Shown here in pieces: positions 1-8,443 of a stretch of DNA of 64,000 nt. The position numbers and the translations under genes were made by a program. The DNA is from Desmonostoc geniculatum HA4340-LM1 (lineage in GTDB: Bacteria > Cyanobacteriota > Cyanobacteriia > Cyanobacteriales > Nostocaceae): assembly GCA_019359545.1 (NCBI GenBank), contig JAHHHB010000006.1, positions 62,001 to 126,000 on the forward strand. Direction: 5' to 3'. The first letter of the stretch is position 1; each line of letters begins with the position of its first letter. The notes under the pieces are model-generated. The model was not told the origin of the DNA and did no database searches. It saw nothing but the letters and a program-made list of their open reading frames with translations.

Positions 1-74
1 AATTTGACAATCTTTAATCCTGAATCTACTTGGCGTATAGTCATAATCTGTTCGCACGCAACAAGACTTGATTT

Positions 75-446
75 ATGGTTCAGAAGCTTGAAAGAAAACG
101 CCAGAGCGCTGGGTTCCCAGAGACTGCTCCCGCTGCTAATCCTGTATTTTTTAGAACTTATAGCCGCCGTACAAAGGCAGGGTTGAGGGAAACATGGGAT
201 GAGGTATGCGATCGCACTTTACAGGGCTTAATCGAGTTAGGAAAACTCCGTCCAGAAGAAGTTGCCATCTTAGAACGGATGCAACGCAACCTGAAAGCTA
301 TGCCCAGTGGGCGCTGGTTATGGGTTGGCGGTACAGACTGGATAACCAAACCAAAGAATTTTTCCGGGGCTTATAATTGCACCTCCACCAATCTAGAAGA
401 CTGGACTGCCTTCGGATTAATGATGGATTTGGCAATGATGGGCTGT
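75..446 (+). CDS. nrdJ: Class II ribonucleotide reductase, exon 1
   Basis: First exon of the adenosylcobalamin-dependent ribonucleoside-triphosphate reductase, which reduces NTPs to dNTPs in the cytosol. Its 124 codons carry the N-terminal region (ERKRQSAGFPETAP near the start) and end at MMGC; from family knowledge this Cys matches the substrate-side redox Cys (C119 of the Lactobacillus enzyme). The expected continuation GTGAMLEPQ is found only at 2936, so the gene is cut exactly after this TGT codon by a group II intron. ATG 75 is chosen because the conserved protein begins there. Joined to 2936-3790 and 4134-5207 the product is 766 residues, a normal length for the family. Without splicing the frame runs into a stop at 462-464. 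Confidence 0.9.
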
Positions 447-2935
447 GTGCGATTCGTTGGCTAGAAACCAAACCTGATAAGGGTTTTGGAGGATTAGCCG
501 CAAGGTAAATCTACCCAAAAGGTAAGAACCTTGACAACTTGATAGTCATGTTGGTGACATCGAAATTAACAAAGGTTAAATCATAGGAAAATCCAATGGT
601 TAACCCGAAATTAATAAACAAACTCGATAAAGTCCAACCCCCTCAGTGCAAGGGTGAAAGCACTTTCCCCACGGTAGCGACTAGTCATCAATCCGTGAAG
701 CGGGAATGAACGGTGGTAAGAAGCCAGTCCAGGCTTCGACTCCAACTAGCAGGAGAATATGGTTAGCGAAAGCGAATCTACGTCTGAATCATCGTGAGCA
801 TATAAAACAGCCTAGTGGACTAACAGGCTGTGCCAAAAGGCAAGGGTAGAGTGACCGGAATCACAACCGTTCGGTCTGCACCACTCGTAACCCCGGTGAA
901 CAGTAGAAACCTAAACTCTCGACCAATGACTATCAGGAACGAAGTAACCACATAGATTCTCTCAGGCAGGTCGATACCTGAGTAGGTGCTAACCGGATGA
1001 ACTATGTGGCGAGATTGAGTCAGAAGCTAACGCCTGCGGTAATGCGTAGGATACGCTGACGGACTCACGGAAAACAGATATATGTAGGTACAAGTAGTAA
1101 TGAAGACGACTAAAACGAGTTTTAAGACTACGGTGGTATGGAACAAAATCAACTGGAAGAAAATCCAGAGGATGGTGTTTAAGTTGCAAAAGCGCATACA
1201 TAAAGCTGCTCAACGTGGGGATGTCAAAGCAATGCGACGACTCCAGAAAACCTTAATGAAATCCTGGTACGCCAAGCTACTAGCAACGCGAACAGTGACC
1301 CAAGACAATAAAGGTAAGAACACAGCAGGGGTAGACGGAGTAAAATCACTCGGATACACTCAACGTCTGACACTAGCTAGAAATCTAGGAACTGCGTCTA
1401 AGGTTAAACCAACCCGTAGAATCTGGATTCCGAAGCCAGGAACAAACGAAAAACGACCCCTGGGAATTCCCACAATGGCAGATAGAGCATTACAGGCACT
1501 AGCCAAGCTAGCTCTAGAGCCAGAATGGGAAGCAAAATTCGAGCCGAACAGTTACGGGTTCAGACCAGGAAGGGCGGTAGACGATGCCATCGAAGCTATA
1601 TACTTAGCAATACACTGTAAAGCTAAGTACGTCCTAGATGCTGATATATCCAAGTGCTTTGACAACATTGACCATCGAAAGCTACTGGACAAACTAAACA
1701 CATACCCATCCATAAAACGGTTAATCCGCGACTGGTTAAAAGTAGGCTTTATGGATGAACGCGATATGTTCCCGACTGAAATGGGTACACCACAGGGCGG
1801 AGTCATTTCTCCACTATTGGCAAATATCGCACTTCACGGTATGGAAGAGGCAATTAAGGAATATGCCAACACCCTACCTACTTATAGGAATCATGGGAGA
1901 AAGCAAAACCGTAATGCCCTCAGTTTGATTCGTTACGCCGACGATTTTGTAATTATCCACGAAGACATCAATGTTGTATTAGGGGCAAAAGCTGTAATCG
2001 AAGGTTTCTTAAAAGACATCGGTTTGGAACTCAAACCAAGCAAGACCAGAATTTGTCACACTTTTGAAGAATATGAAGGAAAACAACCCGGATTTGACTT
2101 CTTAGGCTTTAATATCCGACAATTCCCGGTTAATGATGGGATGAGCGCAAAAGCACCAAGATCAAGTGAAATTTTGGGATTCCAAACAATCATCCAACCT
2201 AGCAAGAAAGCAGTACAGCGCCACTATCAGGTTATATCTAAAATCATCAACTCCCATAAGGCAGCACCACAAAAGGTGATTATCCAGAGACTCAACCTCA
2301 TTATTCAAGGATGGGCAAACTACTACTCATCCGTTTGCTCCACTGATGTTTTCCGCGATTTAAATCACATGATTCATACCAAATTAATATCATGGGCAAG
2401 GTACAGACACCCTAACAAAGGTGCTAAATGGGTAGTTGATAAATACTGGATAACAGTAGATGGGGATAACTGGGTGTTTGGCTACATTAACCCAGACACA
2501 GAAGAAAGATATATCCTTTCAAAGCATACATGGACAAAAATCGTCCGCCACACTAAGGTTAAAGGCGATGCTTCACCATTTAACGGTGATTTCGTCTACT
2601 GGGGAACAAGAACTGGAAAAAGTAAAGAAATTCCTTCTTTACTTGCAAAAATCCTTCACAAGCAGAAAGGTAAATGTGCTTATTGCGGTCTAACTTTTAC
2701 ACTAGAAGACCAAATTGAACTTGACCACATTATACCAATCAGCTTAGGCGGGAAAAGAAAGTTCGATAATATTCAAGCATTGCATAGACATTGCCGTGAC
2801 CAAAAGACTGCCAAAGATGGTAGTCTGAGTAGTTCCCATGATAAGGGTATGTTTCCTGAGGAGCCGGATGAGATGAAAGTCTCATGTCCGGTTCTGGAGA
2901 CGAGTAGCACTCGTGAGGGTGTTGCTTAGTTTAAT
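447..2935 (+). mobile_element. Group II intron with RT-maturase ORF in nrdJ
   Basis: A 2,489-nt intron that begins with GTGCG (447-451), the group II 5' consensus, and ends with AT at 2935. Both flanks rejoin conserved nrdJ codons in frame. Domain V is visible at 2861-2895: a GAGCCG strand, a GAAA loop at 2874-2877, and the closing strand TGTCCGGTTC. The sequence ACAGCC at 807-812 is complementary to the last six exon bases GGCTGT (441-446) and is a candidate EBS1, but GGCTGT also occurs about 20 nt downstream, so it could be a local stem instead. The 5' structured part, 447-1099, has no gene. The encoded protein at 1100-2929 would give splicing and mobility. Splicing activity is inferred from intact boundaries and intact ORF. 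Confidence 0.93.
1100..2929 (+). CDS. ltrA: Group II intron reverse transcriptase/maturase/HNH endonuclease
   Basis: Intron-encoded multifunctional protein of 609 residues. The reverse transcriptase palm motif RYADD is at about residues 278-282, preceded by the conserved PQGGVISPLLANI block. A maturase (domain X) region follows, and a C-terminal HNH endonuclease has CAYC, ELDHIIP, GG and an LHRHC block. The composition resembles chloroplast-like class intron proteins. It aids splicing of the host intron and mediates retrohoming into unspliced target DNA. All catalytic motifs look intact, so the element may still be mobile. The reading frame does not stop before domain V: it continues through domains V-VI and ends only six bases before the 3' splice site, so the last ~25 residues are probably non-functional read-through of RNA structure. 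Confidence 0.93.
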   Translation: MKTTKTSFKTTVVWNKINWKKIQRMVFKLQKRIHKAAQRGDVKAMRRLQKTLMKSWYAKLLATRTVTQDNKGKNTAGVDGVKSLGYTQRLTLARNLGTASKVKPTRRIWIPKPGTNEKRPLGIPTMADRALQALAKLALEPEWEAKFEPNSYGFRPGRAVDDAIEAIYLAIHCKAKYVLDADISKCFDNIDHRKLLDKLNTYPSIKRLIRDWLKVGFMDERDMFPTEMGTPQGGVISPLLANIALHGMEEAIKEYANTLPTYRNHGRKQNRNALSLIRYADDFVIIHEDINVVLGAKAVIEGFLKDIGLELKPSKTRICHTFEEYEGKQPGFDFLGFNIRQFPVNDGMSAKAPRSSEILGFQTIIQPSKKAVQRHYQVISKIINSHKAAPQKVIIQRLNLIIQGWANYYSSVCSTDVFRDLNHMIHTKLISWARYRHPNKGAKWVVDKYWITVDGDNWVFGYINPDTEERYILSKHTWTKIVRHTKVKGDASPFNGDFVYWGTRTGKSKEIPSLLAKILHKQKGKCAYCGLTFTLEDQIELDHIIPISLGGKRKFDNIQALHRHCRDQKTAKDGSLSSSHDKGMFPEEPDEMKVSCPVLETSSTREGVA

Positions 2936-3790
2936 GGTACTGGAGCTATGCTAGAACCACAATATATTAATCAGTTGCCCCCCATCCGTAATCAACTGAA
3001 TGTCACTGTACAAGGTGAAATTGGTAGTACTGTTAAAATTGCACGTCGTGAATATACCCAAACACATATAGAAGGCAACAAGGTTACTATCCACGTTGGA
3101 GATAGCCGTGAAGGCTGGGTTGAATCCTATCAAACTCTGTTGGAACTCTCCACAGATGAACGTTTTTCAACAGATGTTGAAGTATTAGTTGATATCAGCG
3201 ATGTCCGGAAAGCAGGAGAAACTCTCAATGGCTTTGGAGGAGTTGCTAATCCTGTGAAATTGCCAGGACTTTATCAGCGTTGTGCATCCATCTTGAATAA
3301 AGCTAAAGGGCGACAATTAAATTCAGTTGAATGCTGTCTATTAATCGATCAAGCGGCTGTAACAATTGTTGCAGGTAATATTAGGCGTTCAGCTGGTATG
3401 AGGCAAGGTTCTAGCGAAGATAGTTTGTTCGCGGATGCCAAAGATAACTTATGGCAACAGGATCGAGATGGCAACTGGCGAATCGATCCAGAACGTGATG
3501 CTTTGAGAATGGCCAACCATACCAGAGTTTTTCACCGTAAGCCGACATTAGAAGAATGTATCGGCGCTGTCCGCAAACAATATTATAGTGGCGAAGGCGC
3601 GATTCAATGGGCTGGTGAAGCTGTCGCCAGAGCAAACATAGATTTGTTGCCAACACAGGCTTTAAAAGTTGATTTTTTGAAAGCTTATAACCAAGGAACA
3701 GCAAAACAATGGCTACAAGAACGCTATCCTCAGCTTGATGCTAATGAGCTAGAACATCGTTTGGCTCGCTATGGGCTAAATCCGTGTGGT
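2936..3790 (+). CDS. nrdJ: Class II ribonucleotide reductase, exon 2
   Basis: Middle exon of 285 codons, in frame with exon 1 after removal of the group II intron. It begins GTGAMLEPQ and runs through the barrel region, including ETLNGFGG and GNIRRSAGMRQGSS, to LNPCG at the end. By family knowledge NPCGE holds the thiyl-radical Cys and the catalytic Glu; here the exon stops after the Gly codon GGT (3788-3790) and the Glu codon is at 4134. An in-frame stop at 3794-3796 lies only two codons into the intervening sequence, so splicing is needed for a full enzyme. The visible ATG at 2948 is internal and is not a start. Confidence 0.9.
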
Positions 3791-4133
3791 AATTGATTTT
3801 GCCTCACGTTAAAAACCTCGCAAAAACGGGGAAAGCTGAGATGCTAATCCCGTGGTAATCAAAGGAAGTAAAAAGCCTTTGACACCGTACAGCGTAGAGA
3901 GTGAAACTAGATACCAATTCGTAATTCGTAATTAGGAATTAATAAATTAAGATTTTAAAGAATTGGTATTACACCTAAGATAGGCGTCTAGAATATAATC
4001 TCTCCAAGAGTGCGGGGGCAGATGTAAAAAGTAGTTTGATTATCTGAAACATCTGTAAAAGGTACGCGGAGCTACTGCAAATTATCAAGCAGTAGAACTA
4101 GAGGATAAAAAGCCTCTAGGGTAACAAAGAAAG
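3791..4133 (+). ncRNA. Group I self-splicing intron in nrdJ
   Basis: A 343-nt ORF-less intervening sequence with group I hallmarks. The 5' exon CGTGTGGT (3783-3790) pairs with an internal guide GCCTCACG (3801-3808), giving P1 with one mismatch and the obligatory U-G wobble at the splice site (U3790, G3801). The guide's upstream GATTTT (3795-3800) pairs with the 3' exon GAAATC (4134-4139), giving P10. The intron ends in G (4133). A GAGAG strand near 3898 can pair with CTCTC near 4000 as P7, and CAAAGG/CCTTTG forms P5. A long AT-rich arm (about 3912-3969, ATACCAATT to AATTGGTAT) looks like an expanded peripheral stem that contains a short repeat. No endonuclease gene is present. Confidence 0.85.
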
Positions 4134-5207
4134 GAAATCATCGGTAGTAACTTCCACTGCAACTTGTCTGAGGTTCACCTCAATCAAATCGATCCATATA
4201 ACTACAAAGAACAAAAGGAGGCTTTCACCGCTGGAGCGCTATCTGTAGCAGCACTTTTAAATCATCAATTCCTCGAACCACGCTATCAATACAGTCGTGA
4301 ATTAGACCCAATTGTTGGAGTTTCTTTTACAGGTTTATTTGATTTCTTTGTTCATGCTTTTGGTGTTGATTGGCTGCGCTGGTGGGAAGCAGGAAGGCCT
4401 GCAACTTCCCAAGGATTAGCTTTTAAGCGCGAAGAAGAGAAATATTTAAGTTTTTGGAAAGATACTGTGCATCGAGTTGTTTGGGATTATTGCGATCGCC
4501 ACAATCTCAAACGTCCAAATCGTTGCACTACAGTCCAACCCAGCGGCACTAAGGCTTTATTAACTAATGCTAGTTCGGGATGGCATCCCCCCAAAGCCCA
4601 AAGATTTATCCGCCGTATCACCTTCGGCAAAAATGACCCCGTAGCTTTAGCCTGTATTGACTATGGTTACAACGTTATTCCCTCGCAATCAGACAAAGAC
4701 GAACAAGGCAATTTACTCAACGATCCCTTCGATCCACGCGTCAGTGAATGGCTGGTGGAAATCCCCGTTTCCGTATCTTGGGCCGATTTACCTGGGGCAG
4801 ATGAAATTGATGTTTCTAAGTTTTCAGTCTCAGCCCAATTCGATTTTGTCCTCCAAGTTCAGCGCTCTTATGTGAGTCACAACACATCAGCAACTTTAGA
4901 ACTCCGCTCTGATGAAGTCGAAAGCCTTGGACAGCGGATCTATGAAAGTATCCAGAACGATGAAGGATATATTTCCGCAGCACTTTTAGCCCGCTTTGAC
5001 GATTTGCAATCATTCCCCCGTTTACCGTTTGAACCAATAGATAAAGCAACCTGCGATCGCTTAACTCAAGAAGTCAAAGCACGCCGCAAAACAGATGATT
5101 TCTGTGCAGTGCTAAGCCGCTACGATTTAGGTGAAATGACAGAAGCTGGCCCTAGTGGTTGTGACTCTGATAAGTGTATGTTTCCCGATCGGCAACCAAG
5201 TTCATAA
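4134..5207 (+). CDS. nrdJ: Class II ribonucleotide reductase, exon 3
   Basis: Last exon of 357 codons. It restarts at EIIGSNFHCNLSEVHLN, completing the NPCGE catalytic motif split by the group I intron. It contains the conserved TVQPSGTKALL loop and ends with the C-terminal CDSDKC pair (about residues 345-350 of the exon), which in RTPRs passes electrons from thioredoxin to the active site. The first in-frame ATG, AUG or GUG codons downstream of 4134 are internal. No intein is present. The gene is followed by a repeat block, not by another nrd gene. Confidence 0.9.
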   Translation, partial: EIIGSNFHCNLSEVHLNQIDPYNYKEQKEAFTAGALSVAALLNHQFLEPRYQYSRELDPIVGVSFTGLFDFFVHAFGVDWLRWWEAGRPATSQGLAFKREEEKYLSFWKDTVHRVVWDYCDRHNLKRPNRCTTVQPSGTKALLTNASSGWHPPKAQRFIRRITFGKNDPVALACIDYGYNVIPSQSDKDEQGNLLNDPFDPRVSEWLVEIPVSVSWADLPGADEIDVSKFSVSAQFDFVLQVQRSYVSHNTSATLELRSDEVESLGQRIYESIQNDEGYISAALLARFDDLQSFPRLPFEPIDKATCDRLTQEVKARRKTDDFCAVLSRYDLGEMTEAGPSGCDSDKCMFPDRQPSS

Positions 5208-5300
5208 GGGGAGTGGGGACTAGGGACTGGGGACTGGGAACTAAGGAAGAGTTTTTCTAATACCCAATACCCAGTACCCAATACCTCATGCCCTGACACG
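5208..5300. repeat. Short tandem repeats (GGGGACT / CCCAATA type)
   Basis: Heptamer-like repeats of GGGGACT on the left and CCCAATA/CCCAGTA on the right, separated by an AAGAGTTTTT stretch. The two halves are roughly complementary, so the transcript can fold into a hairpin just after the nrdJ stop. This is a typical Nostoc intergenic repeat. It may act as a 3' end stabiliser, but that is inference. Confidence 0.7.
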
Positions 5301-5353
5301 TTACGATTAATTAAAAAGTAATAATTTTTTACGGTAGAGCCAGGAGACTTTTA

Positions 5354-5572
5354 ATGTTCATTGATGAATTGTCACCTATATTCAGAGAATTTACTCAGCA
5401 CCCAGTCTCATTTCTTGGTGGGCTATTCTCCGGTGTGCTTCGACTCAACCTTGCAGACGATCCCGTTAAAAGCTGGCTGGATCAACAAACCTACTCAAAT
5501 AGCTACACTGCCAATTCAACGGAGGCACATAACGGTAAAGCTAGTGGCCCTCAGCGGATTGCGATTGACTAA
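5354..5572 (+). CDS. Small conserved cyanobacterial protein, unknown function
   Basis: A 72-residue protein with AGGAG about eight bases before ATG 5354. The first half (FIDELSPIFREFTQHP, then a hydrophobic FLGGLFSGVLRLNL) looks like an amphipathic or membrane-associated helix. The second half is polar and Ser/Thr/Asn rich, ending SGPQRIAID. It resembles short proteins I recall from other filamentous cyanobacteria, but I know of no function. An overlapping +2 frame from 5361 is a shadow. Confidence 0.65.
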   Translation: MFIDELSPIFREFTQHPVSFLGGLFSGVLRLNLADDPVKSWLDQQTYSNSYTANSTEAHNGKASGPQRIAID

Positions 5573-5925
5573 ATTTTTGGGGAATCGCAAATCCAGTTAA
5601 TCATTTTGCCAAAGCGAACCATCTCACCCCATCTGGCAGTCTCCCTTTGTGTCTTTACCTACAGGGGAATCAAAGACTGTGGGGGGTGAGAAATATTGAT
5701 TTTATGTAATAAGAGTTTGTAAAATCTCGTACTTTGAAAAACGTCACAATCAGTTATTATATGAGCGTATGTGTAAGTTCAGCCAATGCTACCTGATTTA
5801 CTGCTCCCCTTAAACATTCACCAAAGTACTGGTGAATCAGAGAGGAATATGCAATATTTGCAACTTTGTTAAATCTGTTTTTCAGCTGAACTAATTGCTC
5901 TTTGTTGAAAATTACCCGATCTCAC
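5573..5925. other. Intergenic region, probable long leader of the RRM gene
   Basis: No gene seen in 353 bases. The stretch just before 5926 is AT rich and has no canonical AGGAGG close to the start. RRM genes of filamentous cyanobacteria are often cold-induced through long 5' untranslated leaders (family knowledge); a leader here is inference. Confidence 0.4.
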
Positions 5926-6210
5926 ATGACTATTTACGTTGGAAATCTCTCCTACCGCGCTACTGAAGCAGACTTAAGAGCAGTGTTTGCAGACTACGGC
6001 GAGGTCAAAAGAGTTGTCTTGCCTACTGACCGCGAAACAGGGCGACTGCGGGGCTTTGCCTTTGTTGATATGAATGAAGATGCTCAAGAAGACGCAGCCA
6101 TCACAGAGTTAGATGGTGCAGAATGGATGGGTCGTCAACTGAGAGTTAACAAAGCCAAACCACGAGAGGATAACCCACGAGGTAGCTGGTCGAAAAAACA
6201 AGATTTTTAA
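5926..6210 (+). CDS. RRM-type RNA-binding protein (Rbp family)
   Basis: A single RNA recognition motif of 94 residues, in the cytosol. RNP2 is IYVGNL (residues 3-8) and RNP1 is RGFAFVDM (42-49), with aromatic residues at the RNA-contacting positions. The C-terminal tail is short and basic (KAKPREDNPRGSWSKK) and lacks the long Gly-rich tail found in some cyanobacterial paralogues. ATG 5926 is chosen over an upstream TTG at 5902 because family members begin MTIYVGNLSY or similar. Likely roles are mRNA binding and cold adaptation, or mRNA localisation, as known for the cyanobacterial Rbp proteins. Confidence 0.92.
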   Translation: MTIYVGNLSYRATEADLRAVFADYGEVKRVVLPTDRETGRLRGFAFVDMNEDAQEDAAITELDGAEWMGRQLRVNKAKPREDNPRGSWSKKQDF

Positions 6211-6316
6211 TAACAACGAGTTTCTAGTGTAGCAAATTATTTCTGAGTCATGCAAGACCAAGTGGCTGAAATTGACTAGAAACAATTAGGCAAGAAACAA
6301 CTTGATAGAACTATGT

Positions 6317-6359
6317 CCGACTAGTTGCGATCGGTTAAATAAGTATCACGACTAGTCGG
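6317..6359. promoter_or_regulatory. Perfect inverted repeat upstream of aminotransferase gene
   Basis: CCGACTAGT at 6317-6325 and its exact complement ACTAGTCGG at 6351-6359, 25 bases apart and about 50 bases before the start at 6408. It could be an operator, a leader hairpin or a remnant repeat; nothing else distinguishes these. Confidence 0.4.
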
Positions 6360-6407
6360 TTCTTCTCCAGCTAAAGATCCTATAGCCAACTCAATCAACA
6401 TGGAAAC

Positions 6408-7577
6408 ATGGAATCCCTAACCTCTCGTATGCAAGCGATACAATCGCCGATTATTCCTGTGGTTGGGGAACTAATAAAAAATTCTCCTGGGACAATATCT
6501 TTAGGACAAGGCGTTGTTTATTACAGTCCACCACCTGAAGTAGCAGATTTTTTACCGAAATTCTTCGCCGAACCTGGTAATCATCTATATAAATCAGTTG
6601 AAGGAATTCCCCCATTGGTGACAGCACTTGCAGGAAAATTGCAAGACTTCAACAGTATTGAAATCAATGGGGAAAACTGCATCGTGGTGACAGCCGGAAG
6701 CAATATGGGATTTATGAATGCCATTCTTGTAATCACCAACCCAGGCGATGAAATTATTTTGAATACACCCTACTATTTCAACCACGAAATGGCGATTGCA
6801 ATGGCTGGTTGTCGTCCCGTGTTAGTAGAAACGGATGAAAATTACCAACTGCGAAACGAAGCGATCGCTCAAGCAATTACTCCCAAAACAAGGGCTGTGG
6901 TAACCATTTCACCCAATAATCCCACTGGGGTTGTCTATAGTGAAGCAACATTGCGTCAGATAAATGAAATCTGTAGGACTCACAGCATTTATCACATCAG
7001 CGATGAAGCTTATGAATACTTCACCTATGACGGTGCAAAACACATCTCACCTGCTGGATTTGCTGGTAGTAACAAGTACACCATTTCTCTGTATAGCCTT
7101 TCCAAAGCCTACGGTTTTGCAAGTTGGCGGATTGGCTACATGGTGATTCCTCAACACTTACTTGTCGCCGTCAAAAAAGTCCAGGATACAATTTTAATTT
7201 GTCCACCAGTAATTTCCCAATATGCAGCCTTAGGAGCATTGCAGGCAAAAGAAGAGTATTTGAAGGAAAATATTGCAGTAATTACCCAAGTACGACAACT
7301 AGTAATAGACTCCCTAAATCGTCTCCAAGGTTTATGTACCATCACACCTGCCAATGGTGCTTTTTATTTTTTCCTGAAAGTTCATACCCAAATGAATGCT
7401 TTTGAATTAGTTAAAAGACTCATCCAAGAATATAAAGTAGCAGTTATTCCAGGTACAACCTTTGGTATAGAGAATGGATGCTATCTACGCGTTGCTTATG
7501 GTGCGCTACAACAAGAAACGGCAAAGGAAGGTATACAAAGATTAGTACTAGGTTTGCAAAATATAGTTAGTAGTTAA
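6408..7577 (+). CDS. Class I/II PLP-dependent aminotransferase
   Basis: A fold-type I aminotransferase of 389 residues. Visible motifs: SPNNPTG (168-174), the PLP-ring Asp in SDEAYEYF (D199), the Schiff-base Lys in SLSKAYGFASWRIGY (K233), and a C-terminal LRVAYG with the carboxylate-binding Arg. It transfers an amino group between an amino acid and a 2-oxoacid; the substrate cannot be told from sequence. It stands alone between the RRM gene and a MITE array, so context gives no pathway. The aspartate/kynurenine aminotransferase subgroup is the closest by appearance. Confidence 0.88.
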   Translation: MESLTSRMQAIQSPIIPVVGELIKNSPGTISLGQGVVYYSPPPEVADFLPKFFAEPGNHLYKSVEGIPPLVTALAGKLQDFNSIEINGENCIVVTAGSNMGFMNAILVITNPGDEIILNTPYYFNHEMAIAMAGCRPVLVETDENYQLRNEAIAQAITPKTRAVVTISPNNPTGVVYSEATLRQINEICRTHSIYHISDEAYEYFTYDGAKHISPAGFAGSNKYTISLYSLSKAYGFASWRIGYMVIPQHLLVAVKKVQDTILICPPVISQYAALGALQAKEEYLKENIAVITQVRQLVIDSLNRLQGLCTITPANGAFYFFLKVHTQMNAFELVKRLIQEYKVAVIPGTTFGIENGCYLRVAYGALQQETAKEGIQRLVLGLQNIVSS

Positions 7578-7804
7578 TCAATTTTTGGATTTTAAATTTG
7601 AAATTTTTCCGGCAATCAAAAATTAAAAGTTATGCAATTTTAGTCGATATTAAAATTATGAAGGCGTTAAACTGTGTTAATATACCGATTTACATTCACA
7701 TGAAGTAGAAAAATTTGTAGGGGCGCACAGCTATGCATTGGTGTCAACTTAAGCTCAAATGCTTGTCCCACAAACGTTCTACCCCCCTTAATCCCCCCTT
7801 ATCA

Positions 7805-8012
7805 AGCAGGGCTGTTTCATTCCCCAAAGAGCTTTAAAAATCAAGGGTTCTAGCAATGAAAAATTAGTTATTTTGTTACCAGTGTGCCGAGAAAATGAAC
7901 TATTTTACTGATATTTAAGTGCTTAAATGTTCATCTCATCGTCACCCTTACTTACAATTTTCTCTTCTTACATCTTGACAAATCTTGTTTGAAATGGAAT
8001 GAAACAGCCCTG
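7805..8012. repeat. Inverted-repeat insert inside the 7717-8378 MITE
   Basis: AGCAGGGCTGTTTCATTCC at 7805-7823 is repeated as its reverse complement at about 7996-8013. The ~170-bp interior has no gene. It behaves as a separate small element inserted in the larger MITE. Confidence 0.6.
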
Positions 8013-8060
8013 CCCTTATAAAGGGGGGAAAAAAGAAATCTAGTTCCCTCCCCTTTACAA

Positions 8061-8226
8061 CTACGGTGTACACACAAGTCTTAAAATCCAACCTAAAACT
8101 TGGTTTCGTAGCCCTAGCCCTAAAAATTAGCGGGATAAATAGAGTTTCCAGTTGCCTAAAATTTAGGGATTTATGGGGCTGGAAGCGTTGGAACCCTTGC
8201 GGCATATACTTGTGTGTACACCGTAG
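8061..8226. mobile_element. 166-bp MITE insert flanked by 39-bp direct duplication
   Basis: Ends are CTACGGTGTACACACAAGT (8061-8079) and its exact complement (8208-8226). It is bounded by two identical 39-base direct copies, 8015-8053 and 8227-8265, each starting CTTATAAAGGGGGGAAAAAA. The right copy abuts the element; the left is seven bases away. Insertion with duplication, or recombination between repeats, would give this. Confidence 0.7.
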
Positions 8227-8443
8227 CTTATAAAGGGGGGAAAAAAGAAATCTAGTTCCCTCCCCAATACATCGGGGAGGGTTAGGGTGGGGTAACACGG
8301 TGAGTAAATGAACTCAATATCCTTTCTGGACAAAAGTTTCACGTTAAGTTGACACCAATGATAGCTATGCGCCCCTACTGTGTACCTCATTCAAATGAAA
8401 ATCGCTATATCTATTTTTAAATCTAAAATTTAACATTGAAAAT

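Larger units (their letters stand above)
7717..8378. mobile_element. MITE-like element with terminal inverted repeats, containing two further inserts
   Basis: The ends are inverted copies: GTAGGGGCGCA..GCTATG with TTGGTGTCAACTTAA at the left (7717-7752), and the complement ending GCGCCCCTAC at 8378. A simple 232-bp copy with the same ends lies at 46175-46406 and a half copy at 63724-63800. This copy is 662 bp because two other inverted-repeat elements sit inside it. It has no transposase, so it would need one in trans. Short open frames inside are not genes. Confidence 0.8.

Noticed and set aside
447-5207. Intein in nrdJ
   Set aside because: RNR genes often carry inteins, but the interruptions here have stop codons at their edges and RNA intron features, not splicing-domain protein motifs.
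7948-8390. Two minus-strand proteins within the MITE region
   Set aside because: They lie across inverted and direct repeats of the mobile elements and share their repeated segments.
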